Positions 20,361 to 29,525 of a stretch of 64,000 nucleotides of DNA are shown in pieces (positions within the stretch are counted from its first letter, which is position 1; every line of letters starts with the position of its first letter). Position numbers and translations under genes: made by a program. Origin of the DNA: Agrobacterium sp. a22-2 (GTDB lineage: Bacteria > Pseudomonadota > Alphaproteobacteria > Rhizobiales > Rhizobiaceae); contig NZ_JAAXMM010000008.1 in the NCBI RefSeq assembly GCF_012276985.1, positions 1 to 64,000 of the forward strand, given 5' to 3'. The notes under the pieces are model-generated. The model saw nothing but the letters and a program-made list of their open reading frames with translations. It was not told the DNA's origin and made no database searches.

Positions 20361-20378
20361 CTGTCATCATTTTGTCAT
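20361..20378 (+). promoter_or_regulatory. Pho box-like PhoB operator between the divergent T6SS operons
   Basis: CTGTCAT (20361-20367), four bases, then TTGTCAT (20372-20378). This is two 7-bp half-sites spaced 11 bp start to start, the architecture of a PhoB site. The first half matches the consensus fully and the second in 6 of 7 positions. It reads toward clpV (start 20553) and lies 40 bp upstream of the tssA start. Confidence 0.6.
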
Positions 20379-20489
20379 CTAAAGACTTAGTTAGCGTTGC
20401 CATAAAGATGACTAAATTGAGGCAATTGGGGAAATGATTGTTTTTTTGAAATAGAGCATTTTTTGATCTGGACAAGGTTCGGTAGCCGC

Positions 20490-20505
20490 CCTAGTTGTTG
20501 CTAGG
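20490..20505. promoter_or_regulatory. Short palindrome in the clpV leader
   Basis: CCTAG and CTAGG separated by six bases, about 50 bp before the clpV start in an otherwise unassigned leader. It could be a regulator half-site pair, but it is short. No convincing sigma-54 or sigma-70 promoter is seen in the 231-bp divergent region. Confidence 0.25.
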
Positions 20506-20552
20506 CATCTCTAAACATGACTGAGCTTTGACGCAGAGGCAGGAATTGCAAG

Positions 20553-23330
20553 ATGTCGAACATGGATCTCAACCGTCTGGTGAGAACACTTGAGCCGGAT
20601 CTGCGTGTCGGTCTTGAGACAGCGGCTTCGCTCGCGTCCCGTCATCGCCACCCGGCTATCGAGATCGCCCATTGGCTCCGCTCGATATTAGACGTTGCAG
20701 AGTTTTCCGCCATTTTCGAAACACTCGACGTCTCGTCTGCAACGCTTCGCAACGAGCTTGACGAGGCAATTTCCGACATCTCTCCGGGAGATGGCTCGAC
20801 GCTGGTGCTGTCCCAAAATCTTCTGTCCCTGGCGCGGGAGGCTTGGCTTGTCGCCTCCCTGCAATTCGGTCGGAACACCGTGGTCCTGGCCGATCTTCTG
20901 GCTGCTTTGAACAATGACCCGTCATTGCGTGTCATGGCGAGAGGGATCGCCCCGTCGCTACGCGGGCTTGATCGGGCGCTTCTCGACGACCTCTTGGAAA
21001 AAGCCACGTCTGATCGCAATGCCAAAGCAGAGCAGCTGTTGCCCCTTTCATCTCCGTCGTCTCACAATAGCGATATCCTGGGGCTTTATACGCGCGACAT
21101 GACCGCGGATGCCCGTTCCGGGCGGTTGGACCCGGTTATCGGACGCGACCGGGAACTGCGACAGGTCATCGACATTCTGACGCGCCGGCGACAGAACAAT
21201 CCTATTTTGGTTGGCGAGGCCGGCGTGGGCAAGACGGCGGTGGCCGAGGCTTTCGCGCTGGAGATCGCGGCCGGTAACGTTCCCGAGCGGCTGAAGGATG
21301 TGACGCTACTGCTGCTGGATCTAAGCCTCCTCCAGGCGGGGGCGGGTGTTAAGGGTGAATTTGAACGTCGCCTCCATGGGGTCGTGGACGCAGTGAAGGC
21401 CTCGCCTGTCCCTATTATCCTGTTCATCGACGAGGCCCATGCCCTGATCGGAGCGGGGGGACAGGCTGGTCAGGGCGATGCGGCCAATATTTTGAAGCCG
21501 GCCCTAGCGCGTGGCGAGCTCAGGACAATCGCGGCCACGACTTGGAGTGAGTATAAGCGATACATCGAGAAGGACTCGGCGCTGACCCGCCGGTTCCAGA
21601 CCGTTCATATCCAGGAGCCGGATGAAGAAACTGCGATCCGCATGCTGCGCGGCGTGGCGCAGAATCTGAAGCAGCATCACCGGGTCCGTATCCGCGACGA
21701 GGCGATCATTGCGGCCGTACGTCTTTCCGCTCGTTACTTGCCTGCCCGACAGCTTCCCGACAAGGCAATCAGCCTGATCGATACGGCTTCAGCCGCGGTG
21801 GCGCTTGCTCGCCAGACAACGCCCGAAGCGTTGAAGTTGCTGATCAATGAGCGCGATTTGCTCGAGACCGAAGCGATTTGGTTGGTGAACGAGCCTGAGA
21901 CGGCAGAGACGGCAGCGCGCTTGGCCGAGATCGACACCGAACGCCATGAGGTCGAGCAGGAAACCGCGTCGCTGACCGCAAAATACGACGAAGAGATGCG
22001 ACTGGCCCGGGAAGCCGACCGATTGGAGGACAGCATTGCCCCTCACGAAGCTGCCATCCCCCTATCGATGGTGCCTCTCTCGTCTGACGGTGATACCAAT
22101 GTTGCTCCCTTTCCGCCGCAGCCTATGACCGCTGAAAGCGCACGGACGGCACTGGCCTCGACAGTCAGCAGTCTGGCTGACATTGCCGGCGAGACTCCGC
22201 TGGTTCCGCGGGTGGTCGACAAGGACGTGGTGGCGGCGATCGTCGCCCGCTGGACCGGTATTCCCGTCGGCAAGTTGTTGTCGGACCAGGTTGATACAGT
22301 CAAGAGCCTTGAAGCGCGGCTAAAGGAGCGGGTACTCGGCCAGGATGCCGCGCTTGAGCGGATGGCGTCAGCCATGCGAGCCGCCAGGGCCGGGCTATCT
22401 GACCCTCGACGCCCGCCCGCCGTATTTCTGCTGGTCGGCATGTCCGGTACCGGCAAAACCGAGACGGCGCTGGCGCTGGCTGACATGCTATATGGCGGTA
22501 GCCAGCATCTGACGACGATCAACATGTCCGAGTTCAAGGAGGAGCATAAGATCTCGATGCTGCTCGGTTCGCCGCCCGGCTACGTCGGCTTCGGTGAAGG
22601 AGGGGTCCTGACCGAAGCAGTGCGTCGCCGCCCCTATGGCGTGCTGTTGCTTGACGAGGTCGACAAGGCGCATCCGGGTGTGCAGGAAATCTTCTATCAG
22701 GTATTCGACAAGGGATCGCTGCGCGACGGAGAAGGCCGGGACATCGATTTCAAGAACACAACGATCTTCATGACGGCCAACACCGGCTCCGAACTGATCG
22801 CGGCGTTGGCTGCTGATCCGGACACTATGCCGGAGGGCGAAGCGCTGGAAGCCTTGCTGATGCCGGAACTGCAGAAGCAGTTCAAGCCGGCTTTTGTCGG
22901 GCGCGCTATTGTCCTGCCCTTCATGCCGCTCGGGCGGGAAACCCTTTCGGGCATTGTCGACATTCAGATCGGCCGCATTCAAGATCGTGTCAGTACGGCC
23001 TATGGGACCACGTTGACACTGACGCCGGAGGCGCGCGACGTCCTCATCTCGCGTGCCAAGAGCAGCGAGATAGGCGCCCGCGCCATAGAGATGATGATCG
23101 CCCGCGATCTTCTGCCCGTGCTTTCAACCTTCTTCCTCGATGCGATCTCGGACGCCAGGAAGATCAGGCATATCACAATCAGTTTCGACGGTCAGCGCTT
23201 CAGCATCGATGCTGCGCGATCGCCCGTCGAGCCGCAATTCGCTGAGCCAGAAGAGAGACGGCAGGCGGATGAAGTAGCCCGGGGCCGGAAACGGCCCCGG
23301 GGAGCAGGAAGAAAGGCAACCGCGCCTTAG
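20553..23330 (+). CDS. clpV: ClpV (TssH), sheath-recycling AAA+ ATPase
   Basis: 925 aa Clp/Hsp100 ATPase. Order: N-terminal Clp repeat domain, first AAA module with 'GEAGVGKT' near residue 220, a middle coiled-coil region, and second AAA module with 'GMSGTGKT' near residue 629. The N-terminus ('[19 protein letters not shown]') is of the ClpV1 type. It disassembles contracted TssB/TssC sheaths. It opens the plus-strand operon. The C-terminal tail ('[16 protein letters not shown]') is basic and is encoded over a strong hairpin. Confidence 0.96.
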   Translation: MSNMDLNRLVRTLEPDLRVGLETAASLASRHRHPAIEIAHWLRSILDVAEFSAIFETLDVSSATLRNELDEAISDISPGDGSTLVLSQNLLSLAREAWLVASLQFGRNTVVLADLLAALNNDPSLRVMARGIAPSLRGLDRALLDDLLEKATSDRNAKAEQLLPLSSPSSHNSDILGLYTRDMTADARSGRLDPVIGRDRELRQVIDILTRRRQNNPILVGEAGVGKTAVAEAFALEIAAGNVPERLKDVTLLLLDLSLLQAGAGVKGEFERRLHGVVDAVKASPVPIILFIDEAHALIGAGGQAGQGDAANILKPALARGELRTIAATTWSEYKRYIEKDSALTRRFQTVHIQEPDEETAIRMLRGVAQNLKQHHRVRIRDEAIIAAVRLSARYLPARQLPDKAISLIDTASAAVALARQTTPEALKLLINERDLLETEAIWLVNEPETAETAARLAEIDTERHEVEQETASLTAKYDEEMRLAREADRLEDSIAPHEAAIPLSMVPLSSDGDTNVAPFPPQPMTAESARTALASTVSSLADIAGETPLVPRVVDKDVVAAIVARWTGIPVGKLLSDQVDTVKSLEARLKERVLGQDAALERMASAMRAARAGLSDPRRPPAVFLLVGMSGTGKTETALALADMLYGGSQHLTTINMSEFKEEHKISMLLGSPPGYVGFGEGGVLTEAVRRRPYGVLLLDEVDKAHPGVQEIFYQVFDKGSLRDGEGRDIDFKNTTIFMTANTGSELIAALAADPDTMPEGEALEALLMPELQKQFKPAFVGRAIVLPFMPLGRETLSGIVDIQIGRIQDRVSTAYGTTLTLTPEARDVLISRAKSSEIGARAIEMMIARDLLPVLSTFFLDAISDARKIRHITISFDGQRFSIDAARSPVEPQFAEPEERRQADEVARGRKRPRGAGRKATAP
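23278..23301 (+). promoter_or_regulatory. GC-rich hairpin at the clpV-hcp junction
   Basis: A perfect 10-bp stem with a GAAA tetraloop lies in the last codons of clpV, 67 bp before hcp. No T-tract follows. It may protect the hcp-proximal mRNA or give differential expression between the ATPase and the abundant tube protein. Confidence 0.5.
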
Positions 23331-23367
23331 CAGCAACAAGGCAGATCAATACAGGAGAGCTGACAGC

Positions 23368-23844
23368 ATGCCGATTTATCTTCAGATCGACGGAATTCAG
23401 GGTGATGCAACGCACGAGCAGCATCGCAAATGGATGGATATCGAGGCCATTCATTGGAATGTGTCACGCAATATGAACACGTCCGCCGGCTCAGCGGCCA
23501 ACCGCGAGGCTTCCGAGCCGACTGTTTCGGAAGTCATTTTGACGAAGGTCAGCGATTCCTCGTCGACCAAACTGTTCCAGGAGGCCTGCTCCGGTCGTAC
23601 CGGCAAGCGCGCCACCATCCATCTCGTGACCACCGGCAATCCGGGCGACACCTATATCGAATATTCCCTGACCAATACGCTGATTGCCAGCTACTCGATC
23701 GATTCCAACGGGGATCGACCGATGGAAACGGTCAAGCTCAACTTCACCAAGATGGAAGTGAAGTACACGCCTTACGACGACCAGCATTCGCCGCAGTCAC
23801 CGATGATCGCGTCTTACGATCTTGCGACTACCAAGGCTGCTTAA
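23368..23844 (+). CDS. hcp: Hcp (TssD), T6SS inner tube protein
   Basis: 158 aa Hcp1-family protein ('MPIYLQIDGIQGDAT', 'SSSTKLFQEACSGR', 'NFTKMEVKYTPYD'). Hexamers stack into the tube that carries effectors. AGGAGAG lies about 10 nt upstream. A hairpin follows the gene, as expected for a highly expressed product. Confidence 0.97.
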   Translation: MPIYLQIDGIQGDATHEQHRKWMDIEAIHWNVSRNMNTSAGSAANREASEPTVSEVILTKVSDSSSTKLFQEACSGRTGKRATIHLVTTGNPGDTYIEYSLTNTLIASYSIDSNGDRPMETVKLNFTKMEVKYTPYDDQHSPQSPMIASYDLATTKAA

Positions 23845-23857
23845 AAGCCTCCGACAA

Positions 23858-23884
23858 GCGGTGTCAGCCTCGCGCTGGCACCGC
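23858..23884 (+). terminator. Hairpin after hcp (terminator or stabiliser)
   Basis: An 11-bp stem with one G-T pair and a 5-nt loop starts 14 nt after the hcp stop. There is no clean T-run, so partial termination or 3'-end protection of the hcp message is more likely than full termination. Confidence 0.5.
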
Positions 23885-23974
23885 GGCTCGTGTGTTCGGT
23901 TGCCTCCGCCAAAAAAGCGTCCGTGACCGGCAGTTTTCGCAGATGAGTTGAGAAGCATCTTTCGGCTCTGGACA

Positions 23975-25063
23975 ATGGAGATGACCGTGTCGTCCGCAAC
24001 TGATCGTTTGAACAACATTCTTCTCGAACTGCCCCGGCACAAGTCGCAGTGGCAGCTGAACGTGGCCAATCCCTATGTGCGGGCTTACGATCTCGCCCTT
24101 GAAACATTCAATCGCACGACGAAGGCACAGGAGGCGCGAAACCGCGCCACGGCGGAACTCTTCGTATTCGCAGCGTCCGTACTGACCGGCTCCGTCATGA
24201 TGGCGGTCTTTGCCACGAGTTCGCTGCGTGTGCTGGCAGGCCGTGCGGCACTGCGCGTTATCTGCAACAATAATCTCAACCGCACCTTTGACATGATGCA
24301 TGCCGCCAGCAACAGCAAGGCCGTCATGTTCGCGCTCGGCGGTATCCTGGACGAAGCGAAAAAGGTCGCTGGAAAACAGGTGACGACAGCTGTCGAGGGG
24401 CTGACCAGCAACGCCCCGATTGCAACGTCGGGCACGGCGCTCAACTACATGACCCGGCTCGAGGACTTCATAAACACCAATCACATCTGCGTCCACAATC
24501 TGGTTCAGGGTGTGCGCGACGACGGTTCGATCGGCGAGGCCGATAAGGCAAAGGTCGCGGATCTGGCCGTGAGGTCACCGTTCTGCAATCCGCCTTCAGG
24601 ACGGCGGGTGGACGAGAACAGGTTGTCGCAGAAGATGGAATTGCTGTTCTACATGAACGCTGTGCTGGATTCCGACCGACTGGTGACCTATGCGCCGGAT
24701 ACGAGCGGTTCGCCGGGATCGATGGGGCGCGAACTGGAGTTTTCCAGCAGGCCGATTGCCCAGCTTCCGTCGGCAACGGATTATCCGCGAGCCACCGCGC
24801 CCCGGTTCACTGGCCGGCCTTTCGCGTCCTATGAACCGGGTCAGCGCATTGAATATGAGAGCATCGGATCGGTGGTCAGGGAGCGTGTCAACACGCTGAG
24901 CAGCCAGACCGGAAATGGGCGGTTCTATCCCGAGCAAAACGTTCTGGAAAGAATGCTGATCGATCCAACCAGCAACGCGCAGATGGCCAAGGCGGAGCAG
25001 GTGATCAATCGACTTTCCACCGATGCCCGACCACGACAGTTCACCGAAGTGCGGATGATATAG
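23975..25063 (+). CDS. Unrecognised protein, candidate T6SS effector
   Basis: About 362 aa with no motif I recognise. Residues about 40-75 hold a long hydrophobic stretch ('LFVFAASVLTGSVMMAVFA'), the rest is polar with single Cys residues in 'RVICNNN', 'NHICVHN' and 'SPFCNPP'. It lies between hcp and vgrG. In Agrobacterium this position holds a Tae amidase/Tai immunity pair, and rhizobial T6SS loci are reported to have an effector-immunity pair here. No amidase or lysozyme catalytic pattern is visible. The start is uncertain: TTG 23948, ATG 23975 and ATG 23981 are in frame and none has a strong ribosome site. The next gene follows after 4 bp, which fits an effector-immunity pair. Confidence 0.6.
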   Translation: MEMTVSSATDRLNNILLELPRHKSQWQLNVANPYVRAYDLALETFNRTTKAQEARNRATAELFVFAASVLTGSVMMAVFATSSLRVLAGRAALRVICNNNLNRTFDMMHAASNSKAVMFALGGILDEAKKVAGKQVTTAVEGLTSNAPIATSGTALNYMTRLEDFINTNHICVHNLVQGVRDDGSIGEADKAKVADLAVRSPFCNPPSGRRVDENRLSQKMELLFYMNAVLDSDRLVTYAPDTSGSPGSMGRELEFSSRPIAQLPSATDYPRATAPRFTGRPFASYEPGQRIEYESIGSVVRERVNTLSSQTGNGRFYPEQNVLERMLIDPTSNAQMAKAEQVINRLSTDARPRQFTEVRMI

Positions 25064-25067
25064 TCCG

Positions 25068-25991
25068 ATGCTGGGGAAGATGTCAGATAAAGTCCTGAGG
25101 ACATGCGCCGCAAGCCGGCACTTGCGCAGGTTGGCACTTGCCGTGCTGGGCTGCGCCCTGGCGGGAAGCGTTCCCGCTCTGGCCGGCAAATCCGTCGACC
25201 AATCCCTGCTCGATATCGAGCAGGTGGAGCAACGCCTATCCAGCATGCCGCGCAGCGTTCCCGCCGTTGTAAAGGCTGCGGTGGATCGTGGTCACTCCGA
25301 GGCTGCCGAGGTCGCGCCAATTCTGACCACGGCCGCGAAGTCAGCATTTGACGGGAATGCCATGGGCGCCGAGATTTCTGAGGGTGTCGCGAGCGTCGAT
25401 GCCGGTGTCGTGGATGAAGTCGCTTTTGCAAAGGCGGCGACAGCGTTCGAGGGCGCGCGGGAGAAAGTCGCGCAATTATATGTAAGGCAGGATCAAGCCG
25501 CGGCAACAGCGATCGAAAAGCGGTTGGCGGGTGCGGACGGCGCCGGGATCGCGCAGCTTGCCGACCTGATGGCGGCTCCCGAGCTTGCCGTCGAAGCCGC
25601 CGTCACCGCGCAGGCCATGTATGTTTCGCTCGACTCCTTCTCGACCGCTGGCGCCGAGGATCTGGCATCGACCTCGAAAGAGCAGATGGAGGCACAGCTG
25701 CCCGATGTCGTCGCCTCCCTGCGCATCAAAACCGAGAACGAAAAACCGGTTCCGAAGGATGTGGCCCGTATGGAAGAGAAGGCCCGACTGACCTTCATTC
25801 TGGCCAGTATGACACCTGAAGATTTCTCGACACTATCGGACTTTTATCAAAGTGCTGTCGGTAAGGCCAAGCGGCAGGCGCTTGTCGACTGTTACCGGCG
25901 AGTGTCCGATCAAGCCAATATCAGGATGCTCAGGGAATACCTGACCGCGCTGGCGGTGCATCTTGAAACTCATCCTCGGCCGCAACAGTGA
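25068..25991 (+). CDS. Secreted protein, candidate periplasmic immunity protein
   Basis: 307 aa with a Sec signal peptide: a basic start, the hydrophobic core 'LALAVLGCALAGSV' and a likely cleavage after 'PALA'. The mature part is Ala-rich and helical with no recognised domain. It starts 4 bp after the candidate effector gene. If the pair is real, the signal peptide places immunity, and so the toxin target, in the periplasm. ATG 25080 is an alternative start. Pairing is inferred from position and export only. Confidence 0.55.
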   Translation: MLGKMSDKVLRTCAASRHLRRLALAVLGCALAGSVPALAGKSVDQSLLDIEQVEQRLSSMPRSVPAVVKAAVDRGHSEAAEVAPILTTAAKSAFDGNAMGAEISEGVASVDAGVVDEVAFAKAATAFEGAREKVAQLYVRQDQAAATAIEKRLAGADGAGIAQLADLMAAPELAVEAAVTAQAMYVSLDSFSTAGAEDLASTSKEQMEAQLPDVVASLRIKTENEKPVPKDVARMEEKARLTFILASMTPEDFSTLSDFYQSAVGKAKRQALVDCYRRVSDQANIRMLREYLTALAVHLETHPRPQQ

Positions 25992-26023
25992 TTGTTGAAC
26001 GCATCTACGACAGGATCTGATCC

Positions 26024-28288
26024 ATGGACGATATGTCATTCTCTGCAGCTAATTTTATCCAGGCGAGCCGGATCCTCAAGGTCGTTTCGCCGCTGGGAGA
26101 CGATCAGCTTCTGCCGGAGCGGGTCACGATCGAAGAGGGGGTGTCTTCGCTTTTCGAGGTCAAGCTTTCAGCCCGAACGAAAAAACCGGTGATCAAGCCC
26201 GAGGAACTGATCGGCCGATTGATGGACGTGTCCATCGAGGTCGAGCAGGGTGAAGGCGAGGGGGGCGTGCGCCGGCCCTTCAACGGCCTGGTCACCGAAC
26301 TCAACGAGGGACCACCGGTCACCCGCGGGCTGCGATCCTATTCCATCGTGCTGCGGCCGCAGATGTGGCTGCTGTCATGTCGCTCGGATTGCCGCATCTG
26401 GATGGACAAGACGTCGATCGACATTGTTGAGACACTGTTTTCCGAGCATGGCATTCCGGCGCCCGATGTTTCCGGCATCGTCACGCCCCCGCCGCCGCAG
26501 CATTATTCAGTACAATGGAATGAGACGGATCTCGCCTATCTGACCCGGCGTTTCGAAGAGGACGGGCTGTTCTACTGGTTCTCCCATGAAGACGGTAAGC
26601 ATAAGCTGCATGTTGGCGACGGCGCCAATTCGTGGCTTGGGCCTTCGCCATCCGCGCAGGGCGAAGGCCGGGTGCGCCTGGCGCACGGCTCGTCCGATCG
26701 CAACCATATCAATGAATGGAACAGACGCTATAGCTATGTGCCGGGCCAGCGGGCAGGTGCCGATTGGAATTTCGAGACACCCCGCATGGTGCCCGGTACA
26801 ATGACGCCCTCCCTAGTGCAGATGCCCGAGGCGATAAAGCGCGAGCTCTATGAATATCCGGCCCGCATCTCGTCGGTCGCCGAAGCGGAGCGGGCCGAAA
26901 AGCTGCGCATGCAATCGAGCGAGGCCGACCATGATCGCGTTACCGGCGCGACCACGTCGCGCATCTTGGAAACCGGCCGCCGCTTCACGCCGTATGACGT
27001 CGCTCAGCCGGATCATGTGTATGAAGAGCATGTGGTGACCAAGGCGACATACACGGTGGTGGACCGTTCCTATGAAACCAACAGCAACGAGCCCGAATAC
27101 CGCAATGAATTCGAGGCGGTGCCGGCTCGTGTGCCCATGACGCCGCACCGGCAGACCAAGCGGCCGCGCATCGAAGGCGCGCAGGTGGCGATCGTGGCCG
27201 GACCGTCCGGCGAAGAAATCCATCCCGACCAGTATGGCCGCATCAAGCTGTGGTTTCCCTGGGACCGCAAAGCCAAGAAGGACGGTTCCGATACCTGCTG
27301 GGTGCGCGTGGCGCAGAGCTGGGCGGGTTCGACCTGGGGCGGGCAGATCATTCCGCGTATCGGCATGGAAGTGATGGTCGCCTTCGTCGATGGCGATCCG
27401 GACCGGCCTCTTGTGACCGGCGTGGTACCGAACCCGGCCAATGGCGTGCCCTACGACCTGCCGGCCAACAAGACCCGCATGGTCATGCGCTCAAACACCC
27501 ATAAAGGCACCGGCTTCAACGAGATGTCGTTCGAGGACGAAAACGGGCGCGAAAACATGTTTTTCCATGCCCAGAAGGATCAGACGACGCGGGTGCTGAA
27601 CGATCGCACCAAGCGCATCGACCGGCACGAGGTCGCCTCGATCGGCGGCAACCGTGCGGTGGAAGTGTCGGGCAACCAGAAACACGAGATCGGCGGATCG
27701 GTGAACACGGTCGTCGGCGGCACCGGGCCAGGCGCCCTGGCGCTAATGGCGGCGGTGCAGGGAATGGCTAGCCAGACTGCCGGACTGGTCGCGCAAGCTG
27801 GGCAGATTGCCGGCAGCGGCGGACCGGGTCTTGCGGCATTCGCCAGCACTTTGGCTTCTTCCTCACTCGGATTTCTGAGTGCCGGCGGTCTTGGAAACCG
27901 AGACGGCGTCGTATCCGGCCCCAGTCCGCGTGCCGATGCGGGCACGGCACTCGCAGGCGCAGGAACGGGTATGGGTACGGATGCAGGAGGCCTTTTCCCG
28001 CTACCGGGCATTATGAACACGATCGTCGGCTCCTTCAAATCCGACACGATCGGGATCGCGCGGGCAGAGCAGATCGGTGTGAGCAAGGTGACGAATGTCG
28101 GTCAAACGTCTCTCGAAAGCGTCGGGAAATTCAAGAAGATCGCGGTTGGCGAAGAGTTCGTCATCGAATGTGGTGATTCAAAATTCATCATGAAATCAAA
28201 TGGCGAAGTGATCATTTTGGGTAAGAAGTTCAACTTTGTAGCAACAGAGCATTTCCAGATGCGCGGCAAGCCGATCGATCTCAACTAG
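26024..28288 (+). CDS. vgrG: VgrG (TssI), T6SS spike protein
   Basis: 754 aa. The gp27-like part covers about residues 10-380, the gp5-like OB fold follows ('GEEIHPDQYGRIKLWFPWD', 'VRVAQSWAGSTWGGQ'), then the needle beta-helix. A long Ala/Gly-rich insertion spans about residues 565-665, after which beta-helix-like sequence resumes ('SKVTNVGQTSLESVGKFKK') to the C-terminus. No enzyme domain is seen. The C-terminal end probably selects the downstream DUF2169/PAAR-like cargo. Confidence 0.96.
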   Translation: MDDMSFSAANFIQASRILKVVSPLGDDQLLPERVTIEEGVSSLFEVKLSARTKKPVIKPEELIGRLMDVSIEVEQGEGEGGVRRPFNGLVTELNEGPPVTRGLRSYSIVLRPQMWLLSCRSDCRIWMDKTSIDIVETLFSEHGIPAPDVSGIVTPPPPQHYSVQWNETDLAYLTRRFEEDGLFYWFSHEDGKHKLHVGDGANSWLGPSPSAQGEGRVRLAHGSSDRNHINEWNRRYSYVPGQRAGADWNFETPRMVPGTMTPSLVQMPEAIKRELYEYPARISSVAEAERAEKLRMQSSEADHDRVTGATTSRILETGRRFTPYDVAQPDHVYEEHVVTKATYTVVDRSYETNSNEPEYRNEFEAVPARVPMTPHRQTKRPRIEGAQVAIVAGPSGEEIHPDQYGRIKLWFPWDRKAKKDGSDTCWVRVAQSWAGSTWGGQIIPRIGMEVMVAFVDGDPDRPLVTGVVPNPANGVPYDLPANKTRMVMRSNTHKGTGFNEMSFEDENGRENMFFHAQKDQTTRVLNDRTKRIDRHEVASIGGNRAVEVSGNQKHEIGGSVNTVVGGTGPGALALMAAVQGMASQTAGLVAQAGQIAGSGGPGLAAFASTLASSSLGFLSAGGLGNRDGVVSGPSPRADAGTALAGAGTGMGTDAGGLFPLPGIMNTIVGSFKSDTIGIARAEQIGVSKVTNVGQTSLESVGKFKKIAVGEEFVIECGDSKFIMKSNGEVIILGKKFNFVATEHFQMRGKPIDLN

Positions 28289-28300
28289 GGAGATATAGCC

Positions 28301-29404
28301 TTGGAACTCGTCAATCGGCTTCCCTTTGTTGCCATGGCCTTCCGGCAGTTTGATACTGACGGCAATCTAGATTGCGTCGTCGCCGTGCGTGGCACCTTCC
28401 TGCACGAAGAAGGCGGCGCGCTTGCCGTTGCACCTCATCAAGAGGACTTTCAATGGGAAGATGCCTATGACGGAGATCCGCATTCCGGGGTGATGTTGCG
28501 GCAAACCGATCTCACGCCTGAGAAGCCCGGAACCGACGTCACGTTTCTCGGCAATGCGTATGCTCCGGCAGGAAAAACACTTTCCTCATGGGATGTTTCG
28601 CTCCAGGTGGGACCGCTTCAAAAAGATCTGACGGTCCACGGAGAGCGTCATTGGACGCCTGTCATACGCAGTGCCTGGGACGGTTTTTCTGCTCGAGCAC
28701 CGAAACGTGTCCTGAAGGACTGGCGGCTGTCGGATCCAAAGCCCGCGACCGCCGTACCTCTCTCCTGGAGCAGATCCTATGGCGGGCCAGTGCCGGGCAC
28801 CGGCGATCCGGACACCGAAACGGCCCCCGACGCGGAGGCCTATAACCCTCTCGGTCGCGGCATCGTCAACCTGAACATGGGACCGCATGCCGTCCCGGTT
28901 CCCGCGCCCCAGGTGACCGCCGCCGGCGTAGCGTTGGACTGGCGTGAGCGTGTTGAGCCGCAAGGCATCGGCCCGATCTCCCCATGGTGGCGATTTCGCC
29001 AGCAACACGCCGGGACCTATGACGAAAACTGGCTGAACGAGCGGCATCCGTTGCTGCCGAAGGATTTCGACCCCCGCTTCTGGCAATGTGCACATCCAGA
29101 TCTCGTTGCAATCCCGTACCTTGCCGGCAACGAGAGCTACAGGCTTGAGAACCTGCATCCCACCCGCCCGGTCGCAAGCGGCGCACTGCCAGATATTACG
29201 CTCGGCATTCACTGCATGCAGCACGAAACGGGCGAATGGCAGATGCTCAATCTCGATGGTGTGCATTTCGACTGGCGGACCGAGGAACGGGTGCTCTTGA
29301 CTTGGCGTATTCGCTTTCCGTTGCAAAATGCAGCGGACGTTAGGCTGACGCTGACGCGGGTGCGCCTGTCCGCCCCAACGCAAACCGGTGCGGCGGCTGC
29401 ATGA
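28301..29404 (+). CDS. DUF2169-family T6SS effector adaptor
   Basis: 367 aa DUF2169 protein ('FRQFDTDGNLDCVVAVRGTF', 'WDVSLQVGPLQKDLTVHGER'). Start is TTG 28301, 12 bp after vgrG, with GGGAG upstream; no ATG fits the family start better. DUF2169 proteins are adaptors that load PAAR-like DUF4150 effectors onto VgrG. The order vgrG, DUF2169, DUF4150-Ntox15, immunity is that of the Agrobacterium tde2 module. Confidence 0.88.
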   Translation: MELVNRLPFVAMAFRQFDTDGNLDCVVAVRGTFLHEEGGALAVAPHQEDFQWEDAYDGDPHSGVMLRQTDLTPEKPGTDVTFLGNAYAPAGKTLSSWDVSLQVGPLQKDLTVHGERHWTPVIRSAWDGFSARAPKRVLKDWRLSDPKPATAVPLSWSRSYGGPVPGTGDPDTETAPDAEAYNPLGRGIVNLNMGPHAVPVPAPQVTAAGVALDWRERVEPQGIGPISPWWRFRQQHAGTYDENWLNERHPLLPKDFDPRFWQCAHPDLVAIPYLAGNESYRLENLHPTRPVASGALPDITLGIHCMQHETGEWQMLNLDGVHFDWRTEERVLLTWRIRFPLQNAADVRLTLTRVRLSAPTQTGAAAA

Positions 29405-29525
29405 TCGGACGCAGAGATCAAGCCTATTGTCGATCGTCTTTGCTGGCCGCCAGCTTCATGACGCACGGCTGGGACGTCGCGGACGGCAGGACTAGATTTA
29501 CGGCTCACGGAAGCGGGAGGCGCGG

